NCBI GenBank assembly: GCA_964036315.1
Contig: OZ038478.1
Location: 139,861,156 to 139,925,155 of the forward strand
From: Acanthosepion esculentum
Lineage: Eukaryota > Mollusca > Cephalopoda > Sepiida > Sepiidae
Direction: 5' to 3'
DNA length: 64,000 nucleotides
Part shown: piece by piece, positions 11,545 to 23,639 of the stretch
Numbering within the stretch: position 1 is the stretch's first letter
Layout: every line of letters starts with the position of its first letter
The notes under the pieces: model-generated
Told to the model about the DNA's origin: nothing
Database searches by the model: none
Seen by the model: only the letters and a program-made list of their open reading frames with translations
Translations under genes and position numbers: made by a program

Positions 11545-12680
11545 ACACAATTATCAGACAGAGACCAGCTCCCAAAAACTCATATGACGAAGTCCAGTAA
11601 GCACATTGTGCAAATATACAACGCTGCAGTGCAAACACTGTTAACAGATAACCGACTGGGAAATAGATACTGGGAAGCTTGGGGTCAAGACAATGAATAA
11701 AATTAACAGACAAAGAAAGCCAGCTTGGAAGGGAAAGCTTCTGCGAGAAATAAAACAAATAAGATGTGAGCATTCTATATTAGATAAGCTCACTAGAAAC
11801 TTAAATATCTCAACACGCCAGTGGAAGAAGATCAAGCGGAAATATAAATTTAAATCCCTAATTGAAATTGCATCAATCAAGGAAATGCTGAAACAGAATC
11901 TTCAGTTAAGGGTACAGAGAACAGGACGATACGATAAACGTTGTAGATTCTATCGCCAAAATAAAATATTCCAAAGGGTCCTTAAGAAATTTTAAAAAGG
12001 GAAATTGAAAAAGCACCTACACATGTCGAAAAGCCGCCGTCTCTTCGCAATGTGGGGACATTTGGGGTGAATATTTGAAGCAGCCCAAAGGAATATAACC
12101 CAAATGCATAATGGATCCAACGTGAAGAAGAACGAATACTGGATACACCTCTGCAAGAGTGGGAAAATATAACCACAAATAATGTTAGGCAAGGTCTAAC
12201 GAAATCCCCAAATTGGAAATCCCTAGGAAATGACCAATTTCTGGCTCTATCATCTCTCATGAATCCATAAAACCCTTACAAAAACTTTATCAATGCTTGT
12301 AAATAATCCCGCTGATTTCCCGGAATGTATCACTGAAGATATTACATATATCATACCAAAAATGAGTGAAACAGATGATCTGAAAAATTATAGGCCAATA
12401 ACATGTCCCTCCACCACATATAAATTGATCAGGTCTGTCCTTATGAAGCGTACTTACTCTTTTTTCGAAGGAAACAACACTCTTCCACTGAAACAAAAGG
12501 GATGCAGGAGAGGTTCATATGGTTGCAAAGATCAACTACTGATAAACAAAATGATTCTGAAAAATTGCAGGAGAGGATGTACAAATCGATTATCGTAAAG
12601 CCTTCGATAGTGTGCTACACTCTTGGATCCTTACACTTAATGAATTTGTTGCTTTGATTGGGTTGAAGTGATTAAAAATA
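11545..12680 (+). pseudogene. Degraded non-LTR retrotransposon fragment (R2-like ORF, linker and RT fingers)
   Basis: Translation in shifting plus-strand frames follows one LINE protein. It begins KPAWKGKLLREIKQI (open 11693-11995), continues with WENITTNNVRQGL and NWKSLGNDQ near 12150-12240, then LKNYRPITCPSTTYKL and KGCRRGSYGCKDQLLINKM (open 12293-12598). It ends about DYRKAFDSVLHSWI near 12590-12630, the start of the catalytic palm. The YRPITC and GCKDQLLINKMI strings are typical of RT genes commonly annotated R2-like in invertebrates. At least three frame changes and several stops make it dead. Clade assignment is tentative. Confidence 0.75.
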
Positions 12681-12689
12681 TAAAACTTG

Positions 12690-13450
12690 GAATCAGATTG
12701 TTTTTATCATTTAACAGTTAGGGCCATAATGCACCAATAAAAGTATGCAATACCTATGTTATGTCTATATTCATTTCCTTCTTACGTTCTACCTGTCTGC
12801 CAGTGGGGAAATTTGATCGAAATAACAATGGTAAAATGTTACATACCCGTTATTATTTTTAAAAAATACCGTTTTAGGTGCTTAATTGTAATCCTGACGT
12901 GGTATATTTAATCTTGAGATTTGACGCTTCAGTCTTGAAATATGATGTAACAATATTTAGTGAGGATATATCCGCCAAGAAATATGATATAAAAGTCTTA
13001 ATATACAATATAACAGTCTTTCAAAAGAGACTGATCTCGCCTAAGAATTAATTTGTTTTCATTTCAGACATGTGCAAGCAAACATATGTGTAGTAAAAAC
13101 GTCAGTGTACTTAGAAATTCTTTTTTGGGTGTAAGTAAAGCCTGAGCTAATCTACTGAAGCCAGTCTTTTACATAGCTTCCATTTTTTTGATTATGTGTT
13201 TGTCTGCGAGTTTCATCAACCAGATATTTTTCTTCTTCTATGTGCCATTTCCTTTCAGTACGAGGATGATCACAAACCTCTTTCTTCATTATGTGCACGG
13301 GAAATCACAATTGTCTCTTTCTAAGTTAAAACGTGCTTTTCGTTTCCACTTCCTTAAAACATCCCCGTTGTTTACATTCTCCTTCATGATATTCCCAGCA
13401 TTCTTCTGTAAAACCTTTTCTCGTCATCCGCGACGAAATTTCCCAATATT
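12690..13450. other. No recognisable feature
   Basis: Unique-looking AT-rich sequence. A 159-codon open frame starting at 13188 runs into the adjacent repeat and shows no domain, so I do not call it a gene. Confidence 0.6.
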
Positions 13451-13454
13451 CATT

Positions 13455-13890
13455 ATTGTCGGAGTAAGTTCCTCCTCAGTTTCCTTAATCCTTCAACAGG
13501 TGTCTCTCTCCCCTGGCTATAAATACTTCGCCTCTCTCTCTCTTTTTCGACTTAGGCCTTGGGCCGCTACCTCGCGCGGAGGCGAGGTAAAATCTATCTT
13601 TTTCCACTTAGGCCAAATTGTGACCTCTCACAGATACAGCGTTTCCCAAATTCTGGGAACGCGCTAAGAACAATACACGTACGTACGAACACTTACAACA
13701 CACATATATAATTTCTCCATACAAACTCTATATAACAGTCCATGACTTTGTTTAACTTGTTTTGCTATTAATATATATTTGTTTACCCATGTATATCGGT
13801 CTTGTTTTTTTTCTTTGTCTTCTTTGGACTTAATTAAACCCCAACATTCTCATGTAGTTGGACCGGCTAGCAGGGAATTTTAACCTTCTG
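13455..13890 (+). repeat. Dispersed LTR-like repeat, copy 1
   Basis: Closely similar over its length to 22625-23070 in the same orientation. Shared landmarks: TCGGAGT start, a TATAAATAC box, CGCTACCTCG...CGGAGGCGAGGTA, GATACAGCGTTTCCCA, ATATATATTTGTTT and the end ...GGACCGGCTAGCAGG. Both copies lack coding capacity and carry a TATA-like box, which suits a solo LTR. No target duplication was found. Confidence 0.7.
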
Positions 13891-14397
13891 ATATTATTTT
13901 TTGTTTTTCTGCAAATTATAAGTAAATAGGAGTATTCTTGGTGGAACAGTTACCATCAGTTTCAGTTCGTTAATTTTGTTTCTCAGTGCTTACATTAACA
14001 AACCTTAAAACCTCTGGAGCATAGATGCAGTTCGAAACTAGTATGCAACCTCTTCGATTGTAAATATTTCCCGTGCGTGGGCCAAAGAGAATGCCTGCAG
14101 AAAATTGACCATGTCGAATCTACCCCTGAATTAGGTTTTTGATTATCCTATTTTGTCAGACACTATGCCGAACATTCATGTCTGTTAGCAATAGCCAGCT
14201 TAGTTTTTAACTGCCTTGTACTTTTTGGTGTCTTTAATATTACCATATTGCCCGGAAGAAGAGGAAGAGATCGTTTCTAATTCTGTCTCGAAGTAAAGTG
14301 GCTTGGTCACTGGAAGAAAAAACTTACTTTCAAGTTTCTGATTCATTTTCGACAACCGAGAAGCAGTAAAAGAAGAAATAATTTAAGAAATGTAAGA

Positions 14398-14512
14398 ATA
14401 GGAGGAGGCGTATTAAGAATAGGAGGAGGCGTATTAAGAAGAGGAGGAGGTTTATTAAGAATAGGAGGAAGCGTATTAAGAAGAGGAGGAGGCGTATTAA
14501 GAAGAAGAAAGT
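14398..14512. repeat. 21-bp minisatellite
   Basis: About five and a half copies of a 21-bp unit (ATTAAGAATAGGAGGAGGCGT and variants). On the minus strand it translates as a Pro/Leu repeat, an artefact of the repeat. Confidence 0.9.
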
Positions 14513-14529
14513 AGATTAGAAAGAAAGCC

Positions 14530-15060
14530 AGAAGTACGAAAGAAAAATGCCACATGCTCAGTTAAAGGATAGATGAAAACAATAAAAACTTATAAAAAGA
14601 CGCCAAAGACGCGGATTAAAGACGTCAAAAAGAATTAAAAAAACGAAAAAAAACATCAGCAGAATTTTAAGAAAAAGAAAATGAAAAAAATGATTGGTTA
14701 AAGAATAAAAGGAAGAAAAGAAAGAAATTGATATAAAATAGGAATAAAGAAGAAAACAATGAAAAAGAAGGAAATACAAAATCTTAAAAAATATGAAAGA
14801 ATGTAATCGGAAATTGAAGAAAAATGAAGCGAATGAAAATAAAGTAAAAGAATAGAGAAAGAATAGTAAAAATAGGAAGGATAAGAATAAAAAGAAAAAA
14901 ATGAGAATAACAGAATAAGAATATATGAAAGGAAAAAGGCAGTATGAAATAAGGAAAGGAGAAAATCTCGCCAAAGAATTGAAGTGATATGAACGAGAAA
15001 ATGCCTGGAAAGATTCGCCTTTGAGAAGAAAGACTTTTCACAGGGCACTTTCATTTAAGA
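14530..15060. repeat. A/G-rich low-complexity tract
   Basis: About 500 bp of strongly purine-rich sequence on the plus strand (AAGAAAAAG-like). The open minus-strand frames are Phe/Leu/Ser-rich by-products. Confidence 0.8.
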
Positions 15061-17580
15061 CTCATGATGCAAAAGAAACATGCGTTTCAAATGCAAAGAA
15101 TCAAAATGTAGCCTGATTGGATTAATTTGAGACGATCTAAGCCAAGAAGAATAAGATATAAAGGAAAAAAATGAAAATGGTTTCCACTGAAATGAAGTAA
15201 ATACTTCGGTGTTCTTACTCAAGAAGAGACGATGAAAAACGATTTATACAGCTCAAAAAAGAGACAAACAAAAACAAAAACTCGTGCCTTCGTGTTGGAA
15301 GGGAAACTGTAGAGAAACACATAATCTACGATGATATTTGAGACAAAAATGGAAAACAGTTTTAACAAAAGAAATATTGTAGCATTTTCAGTCATCAAAA
15401 ACCGTACATTTTAAACGCATAATAAAATCAACTATATGAAATTATAAATATATTTCATACATAACGCATAGGAAAGCTTACAGAACCACAAGAAAAATAA
15501 TAGAAATATCCTTGATAACACCAGGCTAACTAATACGAACACACAAAAGGACTACAACTGAAAAGAATTTATCTGAACTTAATATCATATTAGCTACTAC
15601 TTACTAATACATTATTTAACACAAACAAAATCATAAAAACATTAAATTTGTAGCAGGAATTTGCAAAATAGACTGTAAGAAATATCCCAAAACTTATATA
15701 AGTTTTTAATGACAACTCATTTGACATGATGCTTGAAAGTTGGTCGGGCAGATAACGTTGCAGCCCTTGTCTATCTATCTATCTATCTATCTATATTATA
15801 AGAATCTGAAAGTGATAGTAATGGAAGCTAACCGTTTACCATTCAAAGCTCAGCCTTGAATATGAAACCATTACTAATTCAGGACTCTGACTGGCTATCT
15901 ACTGCCCAACCAGGACTACATCTTGGAGCCACACAGCAAATTCGAACGCGAAATCTTCCTCTTTTGCAATGTAACAGCAGTAGTGACCTCACATTTACTG
16001 AAGTCGTCCTTTCTGATATTAATGGAGTCCAGAACCCACTTGCTCCTTGGACACTCTTCTAGCATTTAAGTTCGCAAATATAAATTATATTTGCAAGCCT
16101 TTTACCTATTTGTGCATACACCCCTTTGTACATTATACCTTTGAATTTAATACTGTTGTTCAGTTGCTTGCCATCATGTGTGTCCGCCTTTGTCTTTGAC
16201 TTTGTGGAATTTAATTGCACAGAGGTAAATTCATATAATCTATCCATCCATCCAGTGAAATAAATCGGTACTAATAGAAAGGTTACAGCTCGATAAGAGA
16301 CATTAGATGAAAGAGTGAAAGATAAGCATTTTATGAAAAGGAATGAGATATTTGTTTTATCACAAAATGTAAGGATATAATCTAAATTATGAAGAGGAAA
16401 ATATTGTTAGATAAGGTAAAACCAGGGATCTCTCTCTCCCTCTCCCTTTCTCTCACACACACATACACACGCACATACACGCATATGAACAAAACTGAAA
16501 ATGTACTTTTGTTTATTCTTTCTTGTTTCCCTTGTATGGGTACAAGTATTTTCTTTTCTGAGCTTAAAGAATATAAAACTGTATGCAATACCAATCATTT
16601 TAGGTAGACATTCGTACACGCTAAACATAGAGGCAGCAACACCAAAAACGAATATATTACATTATATGTGTTTCATTGTGGAGTAGTTATTAGTCTCGAA
16701 GATAATTGTTACTGTAGTTAGTTCGGTTTTCACTGGGGAGCCTACTTTTGTGGTCGTGTCCTACAATAAGATATACTTAATCAATCCCTGGCCAACTCGC
16801 TCTAAATAATGACAATAGTAAAATTAGGCGTTTCCATACTGGAAACATTCGGCCTTCATTGACCGAACAGTTAGTGATAATATTGGTTGAAATTTCTAAT
16901 ATCATTTTATTAAAACTGTTTTTCAGGAAAAATATATTTCTTTATAACAGTTCATATCAAGTCGACTAAATATAGCACTTTCTAAAATCGATGAATATTC
17001 CCTTCCTATCATTTTACTTTTGGTTATGTGGAACGTTTACAGTTTCATGGCATCATCATTTCCCACCTCAGTTACATATTCTACTCATTTCTGTTACTAC
17101 TGCTACTGGAAATGTTCAAGAAATGTTTCCTTTTTCATTTGGTATATACTTTGGGATTTTGTAGCGCCATTCTATAGGATCTTTATGGTTGTCTTCTGTA
17201 AGATTTCTAAGATTAAATCATTTGGAGAGATTTTAGCAATTAATCCGATTAAAGGTTTGTATACAGATGGTAGGCTTCACATTTGTCAGTGTGTTATATT
17301 CCATACATGACATTCTTATGAAAGTCAAGATTTGACGAGGCTAAATAAAAACATAACTAAAGTTTTCAGGTCAATATTTTGGTTTTCTTGAATCTAACGG
17401 TGCTGAACAAGATAACACTAGCTTGACCTATGTTCAACTTCCTTATGTTTTAGGCTAAAAATTTAGCAAACGCAGAAGATTACAAAACAGAGTTTGATCT
17501 GCACCTACAGCCCCACACTAGTGGCAACGTGCCTGAATAAGCAAAAATTATATCAAATGGTTTTAATATTCATAATTTGT
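15060..17580. other. No recognisable gene; short microsatellites
   Basis: Contains (TCTA)n at 15770-15793 and a CT/CA tract at 16429-16480. The remaining short ORFs have no recognisable feature. The sequence 15800-16060 has more even base composition and could be an unidentified repeat. Confidence 0.6.
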
Positions 17581-17585
17581 TTTGA

Positions 17586-17840
17586 GATTACAACACGTTC
17601 ATCAAAGAACCAGAGTGGATACCTGGTGGACGGTTAGATTCTTTATTAATGTATATATAGTTATAAAGTTGCTTATTATAAGAAATGCGTATTCTTTTGG
17701 ATAGATCGAAAGTAGTGTCTAGAAAATTGATCACCTTGGCGTTGGTGATAGTGGTGACATTAAGTACTTGATCCTTAAAAAAATTCATTAGTTGCTTCCT
17801 AAGCCGGTCAATTTGCTGTGATTGGTGGAAGTATAACTCC
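17586..17840 (-). pseudogene. Penelope-like reverse transcriptase fragment
   Basis: The minus strand reads QIDRLRKQLMNFFKDQVL, then INFLDTTFDLSKRI and YINKESNRPPGI. These match the FLDvTFdL...LYINkkSNHPP block near the end of the RT domain in Penelope-like elements, where Leu-Asp and Ser-Asn-His-Pro-Pro are diagnostic. Here the His is Arg. Only about 80 codons survive and no endonuclease is seen. It is a truncated relic. The family call rests on this motif block. Confidence 0.65.
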
Positions 17841-18167
17841 GTCGTCTCTGTACAGTCAGTGCTCTCGCTATCGAAAGTATACCTGAGCCTCCAAGTAGTT
17901 GTATGCCGACTAGTTTACAAACTTCCGCAGAGTCGAACGGGTTTCATCGCTATAGAGAAGTTAAGAATGTCTTTTTGGCCCACAAAGAAGCATCGTGATA
18001 TAGAATAAATTTTGGGGCTTGAATGATGATGCTGATATCCTCGTCGATGATGGTGCAATAATTCTTGCTGGCGTGCATACACAGGTAAGCAAATAAATAA
18101 TTACCAGTTTTTTCCAACAGGTGTAGACATAATAGTGCTCGATATGGTTAGACAGAACTAAGAAATA

Positions 18168-19018
18168 TTGGGTTGCCAACTAAGTTCCCGCTTTTTTTTT
18201 TTATTTTGGAATCTATTATATTTTTAAATTGTGGGAAACTATCGTTTCGAGAATTCTATTTTGGGGTTATTTTGTAATCTATTTTGTTTCATTTTGAATT
18301 AATTTAAATTAATTTCTGTTTATTTTCAGATTGGTTTGCTTGCTCGTCACCACTCAACTCATGAACACAAGCAACGATTTCTTTACCGAGTCGTTACTGG
18401 CGACGAATAATGGTGCCTGTAAATCAATATGAAGCAGCGCAAGGAATGACTTAGCCTCGGTAAACAAGCGACACCGCGTGTGAAACAAGATTTTCATCCG
18501 CATAAAACGATGTTGTGCGTATGGTGGGGATGGGAAAGGATTACACATTATGAATTGCTTGAAGGAACCAAACGGTCAACGCGGAACACTTGTTCAACAG
18601 ATGGAACGACTCAACATGGCTATTCAAGAGAAAAGACCTAATCGGAAGAATGTTGTGTCGGCATATCGACAATATGACCAGGGAAGTCATTCAAACGCAT
18701 GGCTGGGAAGTGTTGCCACAGCGGCCATACTCTCCCGATTTGGCAACAACGGATTTCCACCTCTTTCGATCTCTTTCAAATGCTCTGCGCGGAGTTTTGT
18801 TCAATCCTGATGCAGAATTGAGTTTGGTTGGATTAATCGTTCCAGTCGAAACTGTGTGATTTCGACCAAAGTGGCATTGAAAATCTTGTTGAACGTTGGG
18901 AAGAAGTTGTAAACAACGAGGGAGAATACATTATTGATTAATTAGTTATTATTTTCTTTTTATTAAGCTATTTAAAAAAATAAATTAAAAAAACAGCGAG
19001 AACTTAGTCAACCCAACA
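18168..19018 (+). mobile_element. Mariner element, internally deleted and inactivated
   Basis: Terminal inverted repeats TTGGGTTGCCAACTAAGTTC (left) and, on the other strand at the right end, TGTTGGGTTGACTAAGTTCT are flanked by TA on both sides, the mariner target. Length is about 850 bp against roughly 1.3 kb for complete mariners. The remaining transposase begins near 18335 (LARHHSTHEHKQRFLYRVVTGDE) and ends NLVERWEEVVNNEGEYIID at about 18940. The N-terminal DNA-binding half is missing. Confidence 0.9.
18335..18943 (+). pseudogene. Mariner transposase, C-terminal half, broken
   Basis: Recognisable strings across several frames are VVTGDE (first catalytic Asp region), KQATPRVKQDFHPHKTMLCVWW, HYELLEGT, a block near 18690-18760 corresponding to WEVLPQRPYSPDLATTDFHLFRSLSNAL, and NLVERWEEVVNN. 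The PYSPDLAPTD block carries the third Asp of the D,D34D triad. The second Asp region, normally HDNARPH, is replaced by a deletion or shift near 18660. Stops (for example after VVTGDE) and frameshifts rule out activity. Confidence 0.85.
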
Positions 19019-19031
19019 TATATTAATAAAT

Positions 19032-19035
<4 letters not shown>

Positions 19036-19114
<79 letters not shown>

Positions 19115-19116
19115 TC
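19036..19116. repeat. (TA)n and (GTAT)n microsatellite
   Basis: A TA run grading into GTAT units, immediately right of the mariner element. Confidence 0.95.
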
Positions 19117-19913
19117 CAAATGTGCTTATAAAATTTATATTAATATACCGTATTTTTAAATACCTTTCTGTTTATATCTTAAATTCTGAACTAAAACTTA
19201 TTGTAAAAAAAAACAAACAAATAACTTATGTATGCGACATACCAAGAAAAACATCGCCACCTCTTAATTTATTAATTTACAAAATACATTCACTGATTAC
19301 AAAACTAGTAGCAATAATTCCAGCTTAAATATACGCAATTCAGCTCTGGCTTCGTTTTAAAGTTACCAAAAACATTTACAATTACAACTATGACCATCGT
19401 TTTGAACTTATCCCTCCTTCCTTTTTCATCGTCTTACTCTCTCCTATTCTCACCTTTCACCCCCCGCCCCTCACTCTTAGGAGGATTGGAAATGCTATGC
19501 CTAAACCCTTGATCGTTGTTGTCGATTAAAAAAATGTTTCGGATAAGAGCCATCAATTTAACAACTCAACAATCCTTCAACAAACTGATATCAATAAACA
19601 GTATTGTGTCACTCTGTCACCCTCTTGCCTATCCTATTTTTTTCTTTATCCTTATGCGTCCCCTCTTAAAATGTACCTATTTTTTTTCAAACAAATAGAA
19701 AAAAAGATAATGACATTCTACGTTCGGCCTGCTTACAAACAGAATTGTTCATAGCCATTTTGGTTCTCACCAGTCGAGGTGCAACTAAATGCACCGAAAC
19801 GAAGTTGCATCTTTGTAGTGAGTAAATTATTTTTTGTCTATATGGAAAAATTATAATAAATAATTATTGCTTTACTATAGGTATTGAGCCCTAGTTTGAA
19901 TTAATGCTGTGAA
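19117..19913. other. No recognisable gene
   Basis: AT-rich and without supported coding sequence. A short less AT-rich patch at 19740-19830 (GTCGAGGTGCAACTAAATGC) may belong to an unidentified transposon. Confidence 0.5.
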
Positions 19914-19951
19914 GGTTAGAATTTATATATTATTTTCCTTCTCATTACGTT

Positions 19952-20009
<58 letters not shown>

Positions 20010-20201
20010 ATCACTGATGATTTAATTCTTAAAAAGAGGGATGCAAAACCAATATACTGAGAGGTCGCTTTACAGTTAGAATTTATATATTATTTTCCTT
20101 CTCATTACGTTCGGATATATATATATATATAAGATCACTGATGATTTAATTCTTAAAAAGAGGGATGCAAAACCAATATACTGAGAGGTCGCTTTACAGT
20201 A
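19914..20201. repeat. Tandem duplication of a 130-160 bp unit around a TA run
   Basis: The flank TTAGAATTTATATATTATTT...CGTTCGG, a TA run, then ATAAGATCACTGATGATTTA...CGCTTTACAG occurs twice in direct succession. The copies are almost identical except for the TA run, which is much longer in the first. Confidence 0.92.
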
Positions 20202-20259
20202 ACATCTATAAAAATTTCCAGGAATCAATAAATAATCTATAAATGTTTATCACTATGGA

Positions 20260-21248
20260 TCTCTCTCTTGCTCGCTCTCTCTCTCTCTTAATTTATGAAT
20301 TAGTCTGTCCATATCTGTTAATAGGCATCAATCTGTTAATAAGTATTGATTGTCAATATATATCTGTTTATATCTGTTTATATATCTGTTAATATCTATC
20401 TATAAATATGCATGTATTAGTAGCCAATTTCTCAAATTATGTTAATGTTTTGCTAATATCGAAGTCTGTTAATATCTACCTATCAGCTAATATCTATCTA
20501 TATGCTAGTACCTATTTGCTAATAAGTTTTTTAATATCTAATGCTGTTGATATTTAAGTTTTTAAATATCTATCTATATCTCTAAGTCTGTTAATATCTA
20601 TCTATCTATCTATCTATCTATGTTAATATCTAAGTCTGTTAATATCTATCTTCTAATATTTATCTATATGCTAATATCTATCAGCTAATAACTAAGTTTG
20701 TTAATATCTAATGCTGTTGTTATCTAAGTCAGTTAATATTTATCTATATCTCCATCTAAATCTGTTAATATCTATATCTATTAATATCTATGGGTGTTAA
20801 CATCTATCTATCTACCTATCTATCTATTTATCTGCTAAAATCTAAGTTTGTCAATATGTATCTATCTTTTAATATCTATGTATATGCTAATATCTATCTG
20901 CTAATAAGTTTGTTAATATCTAGTGCTGTTGATATCTAAGTCTGTTAATATCTATCTACATCTCTACCTAGATCTGTTTAAATCTCTATATACATCTCTA
21001 CCTAAATCTGTTAATATCTATCTACATCTCTACATAAATCTGTTAATATCTATCTACATCTCTACATAAATCTGTTAATATCTATCTATCTATCTATGTT
21101 AATATCTAAATATATGGTAATATCTATCTGTTAATAGCTAAGTTTGTTAAAATCTATTTATATGGTAATATCTATTTATAAGATAATATCTATCTGTTAA
21201 TAGGTAAGTTTGTTAATATCTAATGCTGTTGACATGTAAGTCTGTTCA

Positions 21249-21282
<34 letters not shown>

Positions 21283-21440
21283 CTAATCTGTAAGTCTGTT
21301 AATATCTATCTATATGAAAATATCTATTTATATTATAATATCTATCTGTTAATAACAAAGTTTGTTCATATCTAATGTGTCGACATGTAAATCTCTTAAT
21401 AATTATCTATAGCTCTAAGTCTGTTAATATCTATCTATCT
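20260..21440. repeat. Degenerate TCTA-derived minisatellite
   Basis: About 1.2 kb built from variants of CTGTTAATATCTATCTATCT, with longer composite units that include AAGTTTGTTAATATCTAATG and GCTGTTGATATCTAAG, repeated with variation (20520, 20700, 20905, 21205, 21360). It looks like a TCTA microsatellite that grew into higher-order units. Confidence 0.88.
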
Positions 21441-21441
21441 A

Positions 21442-21507
21442 GACGGACATCGATACATTATTATAGCTATCTAGCTAGCTAGCTATAATAATGTATCGAT
21501 GTCCGTC
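21442..21507. repeat. 66-bp near-perfect palindrome
   Basis: GACGGACATCGATACATTAT at the left end is mirrored exactly at the right end. Only one mismatched pair occurs, near the centre (TATC/TAGC). The two 28-bp arms can form a hairpin or cruciform. It sits at the right border of the TCTA minisatellite. Confidence 0.95.
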
Positions 21508-21959
21508 ACCTGATATATTGTTATTAGCACAATTTTGATCTGAAATTTTCACTGTAAAATGTTCCATTTATGTGATTAATATTTCCCATTAAATTAGGCG
21601 CATTGACAAAGAAAATTTTGTTTAAAATATTTTCTCTATGAATTAAATGATATTACTAACATTATTCTGAGTGACATGTCTATAAAGATTTAAATGAACA
21701 CTATGATGGCAACTAAAAGTTCATTTTAATTCCATCTTTTTACCACTTCATAATGGCTGCTTGTATTAATACATATTCGTCCCAACGATTGTGTTGCCAT
21801 TGCGTGGAACTTCTATAGTCGTGCAATTCATGCGGGTGGAACATAAGATTTTACGTGACTTGTAAATCAAAGGAAGCCAGTTGAGCTACAAGGTGCTTAG
21901 TGTAGTGAGAATCAATGCTAATAGGAATGATGCAGCACAACATCTGTCAGAACAAAGAC

Positions 21960-22615
21960 GGTTTTTATCGGACCTCGGCCAGAGGTAGTGAATGACAAAA
22001 AACTAATTAGTCAGAAGAAACGAGATGTGACACAGTAGGGAAGATTAGAAAATTTAATGGGGAAACTACAAGCAAAGAAGTTCTTTAACACGAGAATAGA
22101 AAATGCAACACCGAAATCCGAAGGCACATAGGGATAGCGAAAGATACCTTCCAGTAGGTAAGCATAGTATTAAGAAATAGGAAAACTTCGCCGGAAATAG
22201 GTAAAATAATACTGAACTGTTACGGAATATGAGTCTTCCTATATGACAATGAATACAGGTCCATCTTATCACAGGTGGAGAAGAGACTTGAGGCAATAAG
22301 AATGTGGTTCTGCAGAAGGATGCTGAGAATATTTGAAGCTAAATATGTAAACAACCAAGAGATTTGAGAGAAAATGGAAACTAAAACACACTTATACGTA
22401 GCTTTAGAAAGAAATAGTTGTAATTTCTAGGACACATAATGAGGAAAGATGGCTTCGAAAATTGGAAACTCACAGGACAGATTGAAGGCAAGAGGGACAA
22501 AAACAGCGAATAACCTACCTAACCAGCTTGTGTAAATGGTTGTCAGAACAGGGATTACATATGGCAAAAAGACAAACTTAACTAAGAGCTACAAAGGACA
22601 AAGTACGTCACATAG
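21960..22615 (+). pseudogene. RTE-like LINE, C-terminal fragment 1, decayed
   Basis: The plus strand near 22265-22370 reads KRLEAIRMWFCRRMLRI followed by NNQEI, and near 22425-22500 LGHIMRKDGFENWKLTGQIEGKRD. These are the conserved C-terminal motifs downstream of the RT domain in RTE-type LINEs (eAiEMWfyRRmLrI, LGHviRkdglE...GkieGkR). Stops and frame changes are frequent. The RT catalytic core is absent. Confidence 0.72.
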
Positions 22616-22624
22616 AAGAACGTG

Positions 22625-23070
22625 TCGGAGTTAGCTCCCTCTCATTTCCTTAATCCTTCAACGAGTATAAATACCTTTTCCGACTTACGCCCCGGGCGGC
22701 CATCTCGCGTGGAGATGAGATCAAATCTGCTTTTCGACTCAGGCCTTGAGCCGCTACCTCGTGCGGAGGCGAGGTATAAAACTTGTTCTTTTTCCACTTA
22801 CACCAATATGTGACCTCTCACCGATACAGCGTTTCCCATATTCTGGGAACACGCTAAGAACAATACGCGTACGTACGGACACTCAACACAAAACACACAC
22901 ATAACTTCTCCATACAAACACTATGTAACTTTTCATGTCTTCGTGTTTGTTTATCCATAATATATATTTGTTTGCATATATATATCGGTCTTGTTTGTTT
23001 TCTTTATCTTCTTTGGCCTTAATTATAGTCCAACATTCCTATGTAGCTGGACCGGCTAGCAGGAAATCTT
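22625..23070 (+). repeat. Dispersed LTR-like repeat, copy 2
   Basis: Same repeat as 13455-13890, with the start TGTCGGAGTTAGCTCC better preserved. The GTATAAATACC box lies about 40 bp from the start. It directly follows the RTE relic. Confidence 0.7.
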
Positions 23071-23074
23071 AGTC

Positions 23075-23635
23075 CAGAGATATCTCGTCATCTTCACCCC
23101 GCACAGTCCTCTACAAACGTAAGTGTTACTATAGAAAGCCTTTACAATGACATTTTATGCGTGAAATGAATAGGTCGTATAAAATGATTATTAAGTTTAA
23201 AATAAGTCTATTGTCTAGCGGAAAGAAGAGTTACTTGACTTGGGATTTAACTCAAGCTCGTCACCCAGATTGCATATTTTCATGTTTCGTGTTTCGTAGT
23301 TGAAACTGTGAATCATCATAGCTACCATATTTGACTGTATATAAGAACGCTTACTTTTCCACCCGATGTCTCATATGCGAAGTTGAGGTTGCTAGTACGC
23401 TCGTGTTAATCCGTACATTTATTATTTCATTAAACTCATCGACCCTGGAATAGTCCAGGGCTCTATTAAAATTCCACCTTGTCTTACTACTTTGTTCCTG
23501 TTCATCTTGGCCAGTGATGCTTTCGAAAAGCTCAACAAAAGTATTCAGAAATATGACAATTTTGTTAAGAGCAAAATACAATAATTCTGTACTGCTGTCC
23601 AATATCAATCATGCTAGATGGCAGTGAATGTTTTT
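23075..23635. other. No recognisable feature
   Basis: No supported ORF, repeat or RNA gene. Confidence 0.5.
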
Positions 23636-23639
23636 TCAA

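Noticed and set aside
13188..13667. 159-codon open frame
   Set aside because: It has no domain or homology that I recognise, and its second half lies in a dispersed repeat also present at 22.6 kb, where the frame is not kept.
14343..14555. Proline-rich minus-strand frame
   Set aside because: It is the translation of a 21-bp minisatellite.
14558..15054. Overlapping Phe/Leu-rich minus-strand frames resembling membrane proteins
   Set aside because: The sequence is a low-complexity purine tract, and all three frames give hydrophobic runs.
20260..21440. CRISPR-like array or telomeric repeat
   Set aside because: The units are degenerate TCTA derivatives without constant repeats and unique spacers, and not TTAGGG-like.
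21981..22296. Minus-strand frame at 22066-22296 as a gene
   Set aside because: It is antisense to the RTE-like LINE relic on the plus strand.
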